37,781 nt of DNA from CAYVXE01 sp964455375 (GTDB lineage Bacteria; Zhuqueibacterota; Zhuqueibacteria; Oceanimicrobiales; Oceanimicrobiaceae), in contig CAYVXE010000036.1 in the NCBI GenBank assembly GCA_964455375.1, positions 1-37,781 on the forward strand, given 5' to 3'. Made by a program: the position numbers and the translations under genes. Each line of letters begins with the position of its first letter. Position 1 is the first letter of the stretch. Shown one piece after another: positions 16,283 to 24,917 of the stretch. A model generated the notes under the pieces. That model was given only the letters and a program-made list of their open reading frames with translations, was not told the DNA's origin and made no database searches.

Positions 16283-19129
16283 TCAACCGTCCTGAAGGTG
16301 CTCCTTTTTTACCCATTTGAGAATAGTGCTCGCCAAAGCGGACTTGTTAATTGGTTTACATAGGTAGTCGTCCATCCCGGCATTCAAACAGCGCTCACGG
16401 TCGCCCTTTAATGCATTGGCTGTCATAGCGATGATTGGAATTGTTCCCCTGTCATTATCTAATTTGCGTATTTCTGTGGTTGCTTCGAACCCGTCCATAA
16501 CCGGCATTTGACAATCCATAAGTAGGACGTCGTACTCATTTTGCCGGACTTTTTGTAGGGCCTCCTCCCCGTTGTTGGCGATTTCAAAAGTACCGCCTAA
16601 CTTTAGAAGCATTTTTGCAGCTAATTTCTGATTGATAAGATTATCTTCAACCAATAGAATACGGGTCTCGAACAGAGGTTTTGTGTTGGTTGCTTGCTTG
16701 TCTGGTGTTGAAGTGGGTTCAGCAATAGAATGGTGTATCACCATCTCCGTCGGTATCTGTTTTTGCTTTGCTTCCCAGATTGTCATCAGAGTTTTTTGTA
16801 ATTGTGTGGGATACACCGGTTTCGTCAAATATGCTGAAAATCCATTTTTTGCAAACCGGTTCGCAGCGCCGCGTTGAGCGACAGACGTCAGCAGTATCAG
16901 TACAGTGTCTTTTAACAATGGATGTTCTTTTATTTTTTTGCCTAATGTTTCACCATCCATTTCCGGCATCTGGTAGTCGAGGATTGCCATGTGAAACGGC
17001 ACTTTCTGCTCAGCGGCTTCGATCATTTGCTTCAGGGCCGACTTTCCTGATAGCTGAAATTCAGATTTCATGCCGAGATTAGATAGAATTTCGCACGTCA
17101 CTTTGCAGTTTGTGCGGTTGTCATCAATCACGATAGCGCGAATACCTGATAAATCGACATTTGGATTTAAGGGTTGTGCGGGGGAATCTTTAGCTATGGG
17201 CAAGGTCAGCATAAATGAAAAGGTGGAACCTTTGTTGACGTCGCTCGTAACCAGCAAATCCCCCCCCATGAGTTCAATCAACTGTTTCGAGATGGACAGG
17301 CCAAGTCCGGTACCGCCGTATTTCCTGGTGGTTGAAGCGTCTGCCTGGGTGAATTTATCGAAAATTGTGTTCAGTTTTTCCGTTGGAATTCCGATGCCGG
17401 TGTCTTCCACGGATAATCTAAACGTGACTTCTTCACCTGTATTTTTTTGCAGATCCAGATTTATAAGCACATGCCCTTTGCTGGTAAACTTAATGGCATT
17501 TCCGGTGAGGTTAATCAGTATTTGCCGGATGCGACCGGGGTCGCCAATGAGATGTGAAGGCATTTCGGGAGGATATCGTAATATAAGGTCGATCTTTTTT
17601 TCCTCTGCTTTTTCGGCAAGCATTTGTGCAACATCGCCGAGCGTGAGTCGCAGATCAAATGAAATCGGTTCAATCGCTAATTTCCCGGCTTCTATTTTGG
17701 AAAAATCTAAAATGTCATTTATAACGCTTAAGAGCGCTTCCGCCGAGCGTTGAATCGTTTTCGCATACTCCGTTTGCTGCTCATCCAATGCCGTATCGAG
17801 GAGCAGATCGGAAAATCCGATGACTCCGTTCATGGGTGTGCGGATTTCATGACTCATATTCGCTAAAAAATTGGATTTTGCCTGGCTGGCCAATTCCGCA
17901 GCTTCTTTTGCTTTTTTTAATTCCATAGCCGCTTTTTGCCGCTCCGTTACATCGCGTGCAATACTCAGATAGGCTTTTTTGTTTTGGAATTCAATTTCAT
18001 TGGAGGCGATTTCGACACGGTGCTGTTCTCCGGATTTTGTAATATGCGTGTAAATAAACGGAATTTTTTCGGCCTGGCGGTTTAGTTGTTTTTTTACAAA
18101 GTCGAGTTCTTCCGGTGGATGCAGATCCAGTGGGGTCATTTTCTGAAGCTCTGTTTTTGAATAGCCGTAAATGCGTTCAACGGCTGCATTGCAATCGAGA
18201 AACAGATGTGTTTTTTTGTCATAAATGAAAATCGGTTCGGCGATCTGGTTAAACAGAATTCGGTATTTACTCTCGCTGGCATTAAGCTCCAACTCTGCTT
18301 TTTGATGTTCTGCGATTTCTTTTTCCAATTGTTCGTTCGCTGCGGAGAGCTCAAGCGTGCGTTCTTCAACCTGTGCCTGCAGGTTTTCCTGGTGTTTGAT
18401 CAGTTCCCGATCTCGTTTTTGTATTTCGTTTAACATGTTGTTGAAATCGTCAGCCAGTTTACCCAGTTCATCGAAGCCGACTTTTTCTGCCCGGATGGAA
18501 AAGTCTCTTGTCGAGCGTATCAGTTGTGTTGTTTCAGCCAATTGTAAAATAGGTTTCGAAATGAGTTGTTGTAATTTTGACGATAAGACAAACGTCAGTA
18601 AACCTGCTAATAATAAAAATGCAAAGCCGAAGCTGATAATATTTTTGATTCGTGCGTAAAACTTGGTCAAACTGTATTTGATGTAGAGGCTGCCAATCAT
18701 TTCACCTGATTCATTGAAAATGCTTTGTTTAATGTCGAGATGCTGCATGTGAAACCGGTAAACCTGGCTGCTTGGAATAAAAGACGAGTCTGGTTGAGAG
18801 TGGTTTTTATAATCTGCGAGAATATTTTGTTGTGCCGTAAGAACTGCCGCGGACATCACTTTTGGGTCTTTCCCTAAGGATGCGAGAACTTGTTGCGCCA
18901 TCGATGCATCGCCGAACATAATTGCCGGTGCACAATTGTTCCCCACTACTTCTGCTCTGGTAAGCAAGTCGTTTAAAATAAATGAACGATAAGAAAGCAT
19001 GTCATAGATGACGAATGCCGCACAAATTAGAACCAGAGCCAAACCGCTGGTCAGTGTAAAGAGAGCTCTTAGTTTTTGTTTAATGGAAAGATTTATAAAA
19101 ATAGTATTTAGCTCAGCCCTGAGACTCAT
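16283..19129 (-). CDS. membrane hybrid histidine kinase (CHASE8-like, HAMP, PAS, HisKA, two receivers)
   Basis: 948 residues. Helix 1 (about 24-45) and helix 2 (about 163-184) enclose a periplasmic sensor of about 115 residues whose N-terminal part (AEVVGNNCAPAIMFGD) resembles CHASE8/IMCp-type sensor domains. HAMP (about 185-240) and a coiled coil lead to PAS (about 285-400). HisKA follows with H427 in FLANMSHEIRTPMNG, then HATPase (about 525-645, GGTGLGLS). Receiver 1 has D718 (AILDYQMPEMDG) and receiver 2 has D872 (LMDCQMPVMDG). There is no Hpt domain, so phosphoryl groups would have to pass through a separate Hpt, presumably the one encoded immediately upstream. AGGAAAT precedes the ATG. 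Confidence 0.93.
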   Translation of the reverse strand: MSLRAELNTIFINLSIKQKLRALFTLTSGLALVLICAAFVIYDMLSYRSFILNDLLTRAEVVGNNCAPAIMFGDASMAQQVLASLGKDPKVMSAAVLTAQQNILADYKNHSQPDSSFIPSSQVYRFHMQHLDIKQSIFNESGEMIGSLYIKYSLTKFYARIKNIISFGFAFLLLAGLLTFVLSSKLQQLISKPILQLAETTQLIRSTRDFSIRAEKVGFDELGKLADDFNNMLNEIQKRDRELIKHQENLQAQVEERTLELSAANEQLEKEIAEHQKAELELNASESKYRILFNQIAEPIFIYDKKTHLFLDCNAAVERIYGYSKTELQKMTPLDLHPPEELDFVKKQLNRQAEKIPFIYTHITKSGEQHRVEIASNEIEFQNKKAYLSIARDVTERQKAAMELKKAKEAAELASQAKSNFLANMSHEIRTPMNGVIGFSDLLLDTALDEQQTEYAKTIQRSAEALLSVINDILDFSKIEAGKLAIEPISFDLRLTLGDVAQMLAEKAEEKKIDLILRYPPEMPSHLIGDPGRIRQILINLTGNAIKFTSKGHVLINLDLQKNTGEEVTFRLSVEDTGIGIPTEKLNTIFDKFTQADASTTRKYGGTGLGLSISKQLIELMGGDLLVTSDVNKGSTFSFMLTLPIAKDSPAQPLNPNVDLSGIRAIVIDDNRTNCKVTCEILSNLGMKSEFQLSGKSALKQMIEAAEQKVPFHMAILDYQMPEMDGETLGKKIKEHPLLKDTVLILLTSVAQRGAANRFAKNGFSAYLTKPVYPTQLQKTLMTIWEAKQKQIPTEMVIHHSIAEPTSTPDKQATNTKPLFETRILLVEDNLINQKLAAKMLLKLGGTFEIANNGEEALQKVRQNEYDVLLMDCQMPVMDGFEATTEIRKLDNDRGTIPIIAMTANALKGDRERCLNAGMDDYLCKPINKSALASTILKWVKKEHLQDG

Positions 19130-19213
19130 TTCTATTTCCTAACGAGGGATTCTTTTTAAATATTATTATTAGCCCGGTTACCACGATTGCTGCCGGGATT
19201 TTGAAATAGAACT

Positions 19214-19579
19214 TTATAGGGAATCAATTTCCGCCTGAAACTCTTCGCGGACAGTTTTGAATTCATTTTGTAATTCCTTTACTATGTTTACCGCCTTGTT
19301 GGCCGCATCATTTTTGCCAAACTCTTCAAGTTGTTTGGAGAGAGAGGCCATTTTTACTGCTCCCACATTGCCGCTGGCGCCTTTTAACGTGTGGGCGGTA
19401 ATCGTCAGTTTTTCAGCGTCATTGGCCGCTGTAGCTTCGCGAATGATGCGGATATTCTGGTCAGTGTTTTCCAGATACTCCTGCAGGAGTTCCACAACAA
19501 AGTCGGGGTCGTCGTCATCGATTAGCTCTTTAAGCGATTCGATTATGTCATAGTCGATAGAATTTGATTTTGTGCTCAT
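19214..19579 (-). CDS. stand-alone Hpt phosphotransfer protein
   Basis: 121 residues, a single four-helix Hpt domain. The phospho-accepting histidine is H63 in TAHTLKGASGNVGA, the canonical Hpt signature. It is soluble and acidic. A good ribosome site, AAGGAGCTATT, precedes the ATG. It lies between two hybrid kinases that each carry receivers but no Hpt, and next to a double-receiver protein. It therefore probably serves as the shared relay between them (family knowledge plus position). Confidence 0.92.
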   Translation of the reverse strand: MSTKSNSIDYDIIESLKELIDDDDPDFVVELLQEYLENTDQNIRIIREATAANDAEKLTITAHTLKGASGNVGAVKMASLSKQLEEFGKNDAANKAVNIVKELQNEFKTVREEFQAEIDSL

Positions 19580-19623
19580 AATAGCTCCTTTTTACGATAA
19601 AGTTGTTTAGTACGAAGTTTTTT

Positions 19624-20454
19624 TTACGTCATCCATTTTGATAGCATTTGTTCTAAACTCGCTTTACTAACCGGTTTGGTTAAAAAGTCATCCATACCGG
19701 CATTTTTGCAGCGTTCAATATCAACATCCAAGTTTTCGGCGGTCAGGGCGATAATTGGCAAATGCTGGTCGTTTGGAGACAATTTGCGAATTTGTTGGGT
19801 CGCTTCGTATCCATTCAACACAGGCATTTGACAATCCATAAACACCAAATTGAATGTTCGGGACTGTACCTCTTCCACACATTCCTGCCCATTGTTCGCA
19901 ATGACAACAGCCAATCCCAGTTTTTGTAACATTCTTGCGGTAAGTTTCTGATTGACTTTGCTGTCATCAACCAATAAAACCGTTCCGGTCTGGCTCTCGG
20001 TAGGGTCGTTTGCTTGCAGCATCGGCGTTTGGCCACTGAGTGTGGCGATTGTCCTGACGGATGTAAGAAATTTATCGATAGAAAGCGGTCTGGAAAAATA
20101 GGCGGCAAAGTCGGCTTTTTTTATGGCCGGTTTATTTACTTTTGCAGTCTGTGAACACACTAACATGTGGCTGATCTTTCTGAGACTTGCCTCGGAATGC
20201 ATTAGACGAATATATTTGTCTGTACCAAATTGTTTTAATGCAACATCATCTAATAGGCAGATTTGAAACGGGATATTTTGCCTTTCAGCGGTTTTAATTT
20301 CCACCACAGCTTGTTCCAAATCGGATACGCTTTTACAAAGCATCTTGGATGCAAGGAGGAGTTTTTGCAATCTTGCGCATTCCAACTTGTGCCTGTTTAC
20401 CAGTATGATCCTGCAACTGTCGAGGTCCAATTGATTTACATGTTGTTTTTTCAT
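19624..20454 (-). CDS. double-receiver response regulator, first receiver degenerate
   Basis: 276 residues in two receiver folds, with no output domain. The second (about 157-276) is complete: VDD near 162-164, phospho-acceptor D207 in FMDCQMPVLNG, the conserved Thr in IIALTAE, and Lys in FLTKPV. The first (about 14-135) keeps the fold (ILVNRHKLECARLQ, ICLLDDVALKQ, YFSRPLS) but lacks the acidic pair at its N-terminus, and its Lys is replaced by Arg. It is therefore probably a docking pseudo-receiver. With the Hpt gene 44 bases downstream and a hybrid kinase 26 bases upstream, it looks like the terminal acceptor or a phosphate sink of the relay. It may signal by protein contact. Confidence 0.88.
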   Translation of the reverse strand: MKKQHVNQLDLDSCRIILVNRHKLECARLQKLLLASKMLCKSVSDLEQAVVEIKTAERQNIPFQICLLDDVALKQFGTDKYIRLMHSEASLRKISHMLVCSQTAKVNKPAIKKADFAAYFSRPLSIDKFLTSVRTIATLSGQTPMLQANDPTESQTGTVLLVDDSKVNQKLTARMLQKLGLAVVIANNGQECVEEVQSRTFNLVFMDCQMPVLNGYEATQQIRKLSPNDQHLPIIALTAENLDVDIERCKNAGMDDFLTKPVSKASLEQMLSKWMT

Positions 20455-20480
20455 GATTCGCTACTGGCCATTTGTTGTGT

Positions 20481-23400
20481 TCACTGTTTTGTTGTTTCGG
20501 GTTCTTTGTTTTCATCGATGATATGCACGGTCTCCTTCTTGCCCAATGAGTAATGGGGGACAGATTTTCCTGATTTTTCTTCAAGATTCAACCATTTGCG
20601 CAGTTTCGATTGAATGAGTTCCGCCTTTACCGGTTTGGAAATAAAGTCATCCATACCGCTGGCAGTGCATTTTTCTTCATCGCCTTTCATGGCATTTGCC
20701 GTCATGGCTATGATAGGAATTCGCTGTTTCCTGTTTTCTCGTTTCCGGATTGTTTTTGTGGTCTCGTAACCGTCCAGTTCCGGCATTTGGCAATCCATAA
20801 AAATCAAACTGTAGCTGTTTTTTTTCAACAACTCTATGACTTTGCGTCCGTTTTCGGCGATATCAACAATTTCGAAACCGAACTTTTTCAACATTTTCAC
20901 CGCTACCTTCTGGTTGATAAGGTTGTCTTCTGCTAACAGAATACGAATATTAGATTGTTTTTTTGTTTGCTGTAGCGTTCTTGCTGCATGTTTTTCGGCT
21001 TCCATGATGGTATATTGGGTAATAAATCTTTTACCCCGCTCTCCCGGACTTAGATGCTGTATGGCTTTCAAAATTTTATGTAAATGTGAAATGCGAATCG
21101 GTTTAGGTAAATACCCGTCAAAGCCCAATTTTTGTAAGCGTCGGGCGTCACCTTTTCCACCTGAGGAGGTGAGCATGATAAGTTTACTACTCTTTATGTC
21201 CGCATTTTCATGGATTCTTTTACCCAATGCCTCGCCGGTTTCTCCAGGCATTAAATTATCCAAAAGAACGAGGTCGTAAGGGTGACCGGCTTTAGATGCT
21301 GACAGCAATTCAGCGTATGCTCTTTTGCCTGTGCTCACCGCTTTACTTTTCATGCCCCATTTTTTGGTAAATTCAGTGAGTATCTTTCGATTGATAGCAT
21401 TGTCATCCACGATGAGCACTTTGCCATCATCCAACTTTGTGTTCAGGCCAATGGATGATTTCTCACCTTTTGCTATTGGCAGTTTCAACGTAAAGGCGAA
21501 AGTCGACCCTTTCCCAGGTTCACTATGGGCGGAAATGTTGCCGCCCATTAATTCTATTAATTGTTTTGAAATGGACAATCCGAGACCGGTACCGCCATAT
21601 TTGCGCGTCGTTGAAGAGTCTGCCTGCGTGAACTTGTCGAAAATTGTATCGAGTTTTTCTTTTTCGATACCAATGCCGGTATCTTCTACTGAGATCCTGA
21701 ATTTTACGTTTCTTTTAGATTTTTGAATCGTTTCCACATTGATAAAAACATAACCGTGGTGAGTGAATTTAATGGCATTATTGGATAAATTGGTTATGAC
21801 CTGTCGTATACGTCCGGGGTCGCCTACAACCTGTTCCGGTAAATCGGGTGCATATCTAACGATGAGTTCGATTTTTTGTGCGTCGGCTTTCGGCAAGAGA
21901 ATATTAGCCACTTCTTCCACGGCTACGCGCAGATCAAAAGGTATAGGTTCTATCAATAATTTTCCCGCCTCGATTTTTGAAAAATCGAGAATGTCATTGA
22001 TGACTGACAGCAAGGCATCGGCAGACCGTTCAATACTTTTGGCATAATCCAGTTGTTCTGCATTTAACGCAGTGTCCAGAAGCAGGGAAGCCATTCCCAT
22101 AACCCCGTTCATCGGCGTACGAATTTCATGACTCATATTAGCGAGAAATTCGCTCTTGGCCTTGTTTGCATCATCCGCTTCCAGGGCGAGTATTTTCGTT
22201 TCTTCCAATGCTTTTTCAAGGAACTGGTTCGTGATGTCAAGTTCCTGGTTGGTTTGTTCAACGGTTTCCTTGGTTTTTTTGATTTCCGACTCAAATCGTT
22301 TGCGCTGGATAATGCCTGCTAAGGTGTGGGCGATGGATTCAAAAAATTCAATGTCCTGTACATTTTTTTTGTATCCTTCTTCAAGATAAATCATCAACAC
22401 GCCGAGAACCCGATTTTTCAGCAAAATCGGAATATTGTAATGCCCGTGTCCCTTCATCCCTTCAAACCGGATTTCGTGTCTCTCGTCGATACAAGAGGCA
22501 TGTTGAATTTTTTGGGTTTCGGCGGCGCGGCCGCAAAGACATTTCCCGAATGGAACCACAGCGCATTGTTTTTTAATGGGTGCAGGTAAATTCTGTTGTG
22601 CTTCCATGCTCAGTATCCCGGAATTTTCCTCGACCAGAAAAATGGCACCCTGTGGTTTTATTTTCAAAATAGGTGCTGACAGGATGGTTCCTAATATTTC
22701 CTGTAAAAGGGGTTTTATGGGTTTGTCTTCAAAGGATTTAAGAATGATGGTGTTCAGTATTCGTTGTAGATGATAGCTGTTTTGTCGTAGTTGCTCTGCG
22801 CATTTTCGTTCAGAAATGTCGCGGACAACGGCTTGCACAACGATGTTACCGCTTAATTCATACGTGTTCAGCAAAATTTCTGCAGGGAAAACAGTACCGT
22901 CTTTTTTGCAGTGCATCCATTCAAATCGGTGGCTGCCGTTGAGCAAAGCGGTGGCTATTTGTGCGTTGGCTTTCGTCAACGAATCGCTGCCGTCCGGCTG
23001 TTTTTCGGGTGACAAGTCCGCCGGGTGTTTTGCAAGCATGTCTTCTTTTTTGTCGAAGCCAAATAACGTTAAAGCGGTTTTATTGCAATCGGTGAATCCG
23101 GTTTCATCAACCAGTGTGTAAGCGTCACCGGAAAATTCAAATAATGTACGGTATTTTTCTTCCGCCTTTTGCAGCAGTTTTTCGTTTTCTTCGAGACTGC
23201 ATTGGAATTTTTTAGTTTCTGTGATGTCTCTTGCTGTGGCGTACATTAACCCGTACTCACTGTCGATGGTTACTTTCCAGGACAGCCATTTGCAAGAACC
23301 ATCTTTGTGAAGAAACCGGTTTTCAAAGTTGACGAGATATCCGTTTTTTGAAAGATTGAAGAGAGCATTTGATGTTGCTTTTTGATCCTCCGGGTGCACA

Positions 23401-23951
23401 AAGTCCATAAAGGGTTTACGTTGAAATTCGTCAACGGAGAAACCGAGCAGGTGTTCGAATGCCGGATTTAGTCTTTTGAAATGGCCATCTAAACCGATGG
23501 TACAAATCAGGTCCTGCGACGAAGAGAAAAGCCGTTGTAATTCTAATTGTGTTCTGCGACTTTCCGTGACATCCTGTGCCGTACCGAGCAATCGTTCCGG
23601 CTGACCGTTTTCATCGAAAACGCAATCCCCCTGTCCGTGGATGTACCGAATGCTGCCGTCTTTTAGAATGATACGATGGTCCACCATGTAATGGGTATCT
23701 TCCAAAAGCGTTTGTTTGATTTTTAGGTCGATCATGTTCCGATCGTCGGGGTGGACGCATTGCATGAAAATGTCGTAGTTGAGTTCCGTTCCGGGAGTCA
23801 CTCCAAAAATCCGGTACAGCTCGACGGACCATGAAACCGCATTGGTTTTGATGTCCCATTCCCAGAGTCCAATTTTTGCGATTCTCTGAATTTCTTCAAA
23901 GTGTTGGGTAACCGCTAAGTTGTTTTGAGAGGATGTGGATTTATTCGCCAT
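20481..23951 (-). CDS. soluble hybrid histidine kinase with three PAS, GAF and two receivers
   Basis: 1156 residues without membrane helices. PAS domains lie at about 20-133, 138-250 and 263-383; the first two have the LKDGS/HKDGS and DVTES/DITET style of the PAS_3 group. GAF follows (about 393-548, GKCLCGRAAE) and a coiled coil (about 548-596). HisKA has H608 in FLANMSHEIRTPMNG, then HATPase (about 705-830). Receiver 1 has D898 (LVLLDNLMPGETG) and receiver 2 has D1053 (FMDCQMPELDG). The GAF Cys-rich patch (C-L-C-G, with another Cys and several His nearby) could bind a ligand or metal, unproven. The ATG at 23951 is preferred over a TTG at 23987; neither has a strong ribosome site. It heads the phosphorelay operon. 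Confidence 0.92.
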   Translation of the reverse strand: MANKSTSSQNNLAVTQHFEEIQRIAKIGLWEWDIKTNAVSWSVELYRIFGVTPGTELNYDIFMQCVHPDDRNMIDLKIKQTLLEDTHYMVDHRIILKDGSIRYIHGQGDCVFDENGQPERLLGTAQDVTESRRTQLELQRLFSSSQDLICTIGLDGHFKRLNPAFEHLLGFSVDEFQRKPFMDFVHPEDQKATSNALFNLSKNGYLVNFENRFLHKDGSCKWLSWKVTIDSEYGLMYATARDITETKKFQCSLEENEKLLQKAEEKYRTLFEFSGDAYTLVDETGFTDCNKTALTLFGFDKKEDMLAKHPADLSPEKQPDGSDSLTKANAQIATALLNGSHRFEWMHCKKDGTVFPAEILLNTYELSGNIVVQAVVRDISERKCAEQLRQNSYHLQRILNTIILKSFEDKPIKPLLQEILGTILSAPILKIKPQGAIFLVEENSGILSMEAQQNLPAPIKKQCAVVPFGKCLCGRAAETQKIQHASCIDERHEIRFEGMKGHGHYNIPILLKNRVLGVLMIYLEEGYKKNVQDIEFFESIAHTLAGIIQRKRFESEIKKTKETVEQTNQELDITNQFLEKALEETKILALEADDANKAKSEFLANMSHEIRTPMNGVMGMASLLLDTALNAEQLDYAKSIERSADALLSVINDILDFSKIEAGKLLIEPIPFDLRVAVEEVANILLPKADAQKIELIVRYAPDLPEQVVGDPGRIRQVITNLSNNAIKFTHHGYVFINVETIQKSKRNVKFRISVEDTGIGIEKEKLDTIFDKFTQADSSTTRKYGGTGLGLSISKQLIELMGGNISAHSEPGKGSTFAFTLKLPIAKGEKSSIGLNTKLDDGKVLIVDDNAINRKILTEFTKKWGMKSKAVSTGKRAYAELLSASKAGHPYDLVLLDNLMPGETGEALGKRIHENADIKSSKLIMLTSSGGKGDARRLQKLGFDGYLPKPIRISHLHKILKAIQHLSPGERGKRFITQYTIMEAEKHAARTLQQTKKQSNIRILLAEDNLINQKVAVKMLKKFGFEIVDIAENGRKVIELLKKNSYSLIFMDCQMPELDGYETTKTIRKRENRKQRIPIIAMTANAMKGDEEKCTASGMDDFISKPVKAELIQSKLRKWLNLEEKSGKSVPHYSLGKKETVHIIDENKEPETTKQ

Positions 23952-24042
23952 AAATAATTTACCGATTTCTTTTTCAATACTTGGCAATGGTCTTTTTGAA
24001 GTGAGCGATTTCCCCCTACATGGTGACTATTTATCTCTATAA

Positions 24043-24069
24043 ATATCGGTGATTTAGCGACATTACTTG
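24043..24069 (-). promoter_or_regulatory. possible sigma-28-like promoter for the phosphorelay operon
   Basis: On the minus strand ACCGATAT (24043-24050) matches 6 of 8 bases of GCCGATAA. With a 15-base spacer it is preceded by CAAG (24066-24069), the same -35 variant as at the fliS promoter. It lies about 90 bases upstream of the kinase ATG. The evidence is modest and chance is possible. Confidence 0.28.
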
Positions 24070-24200
24070 AGGTTACATTTTTGCAAAAAATTGTTGGTGA
24101 GAGTAAAGTGACTGGCGACAGTGAGATAATTATTTGGTGCTTTCTGAACGGATTTCGAGTCGGCTCTCGTGAATCGATGTTCTTAAATCATTTTAAACTT

Positions 24201-24220
24201 GTTCCAAAACTCCAGTTTTG
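24201..24220. repeat. short palindrome CAAAACT-CC-AGTTTTG
   Basis: Perfect 7-pair inverted repeat around two bases at 24205-24220, preceded by GTTC. The GTTCCAAAA stretch recurs at 24295-24303, so the two hairpins appear related. Confidence 0.5.
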
Positions 24221-24235
24221 CGGTAAAATTGCCTG

Positions 24236-24284
24236 AGAAACTGTGTTTCGTCTATCTAAATTGGTTAATCGAAACAGAGTTTCT
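24236..24284. repeat. 15-base inverted repeat with one mismatch
   Basis: AGAAACTGTGTTTCG (24236-24250) pairs with CGAAACAGAGTTTCT (24270-24284) over a 19-base loop, with 14 of 15 pairs. Together with the flanking hairpins it makes a cluster of stem-loops over about 120 bases. Confidence 0.6.
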
Positions 24285-24294
24285 TTGTAAGTTC

Positions 24295-24318
24295 GTTCCA
24301 AAATAGAAATTTTGGAAC
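24295..24318. repeat. perfect 10-pair hairpin GTTCCAAAAT-AGAA-ATTTTGGAAC
   Basis: Arms 24295-24304 and 24309-24318 are perfectly complementary around an AGAA loop. There is no T tract, so it is unlikely to be a terminator. It shares the GTTCCAAAA core with the hairpin at 24201. Confidence 0.65.
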
Positions 24319-24424
24319 CTGCAGCACAGGCTTCAGCCTGCCGGAGCAACGTCTTGCTTGTAACAAAAACGTTGATGCGGCGGCACCAGCGTCCTGTGTG
24401 AACATTTCATCAAGCACCGAAGGT

Positions 24425-24450
24425 CACCGATGAATACCGAAAAATCGGTG
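24425..24450. repeat. inverted repeat CACCGAT...ATCGGTG
   Basis: Seven perfect pairs (24425-24431 with 24444-24450) around a 12-base loop, within the same hairpin-rich intergenic region. Confidence 0.4.
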
Positions 24451-24681
24451 CCCGTAACTGTCACCATGTCATTCCGACCGCAGGGAGGAACATGCATTTT
24501 TTTTAATCAAAAATCGATATTCGTTAATCCTTGTTCAGAAATCAATATCTGCGTTCAGACCTTTCGACTTCACTACGTTCCGCTCAAGGTAACAAGAGAA
24601 AAATGAATCTTCCTAAAGTTGACGCAAAAGGGCAACCGCCGGGTCGGAATGACAAATCGGGGCATTTTAGACAACCCCCAC

Positions 24682-24734
24682 AGGAGGGATTTGCTCCAGG
24701 TTGTCAGGCAAATCAAAGGTAGCAAATCCTCCCT
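24682..24734. repeat. imperfect inverted repeat of an AGGAGGGATTTGC-type sequence
   Basis: AGGAGGGATTTGCT near 24682 faces AGCAAATCCTCCCT at 24721-24734, nearly complementary over 14 bases. A third related CAAAGGAGGG lies at 24741-24750. It resembles intergenic dispersed repeats with a GGAGGG/CCTCCC core. Confidence 0.5.
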
Positions 24735-24917
24735 CTTTGGCAAAGGAGGGAACTAACCAGGCAAATCCAGACTTTTGCCAGGCATATTCTTAATCGGACA
24801 CGTAGGATTTTGAATATCCAACAAGGCATGATGAACATCGATTTACGAAGAATCTGAATGGGTTTCTCTTCTCAAATCCGAAATCGTCATTCATTGTTCT
24901 TAGATCATTGTTGTGAA

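Larger units (their letters stand above)
23952..24917. other. long intergenic region with inverted and dispersed-type repeats, no gene seen
   Basis: No convincing coding sequence on either strand. The stretch is unusually rich in hairpin-forming sequence (detailed separately). It also has segments that look like dispersed bacterial repeats, such as CACAGGCTTCAGCCTGC near 24325 and CTTTCGACTTCACTACG near 24559. It separates the phosphorelay operon from the end of the chemosensory cluster. Confidence 0.6.

Noticed and set aside
17070..17753. 227-codon open frame antisense to a hybrid kinase
   Set aside because: It is a shadow of the HATPase/receiver region, with no ribosome site or recognisable domain.
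24531..24722. 63-codon open frame in the long intergenic gap
   Set aside because: It lies within dispersed-repeat-like sequence, with no ribosome site and no recognisable protein.
24201..24750. CRISPR array in the hairpin-rich gap
   Set aside because: The repeats differ in sequence and spacing, there is no regular direct-repeat and spacer pattern, and no cas genes are present.
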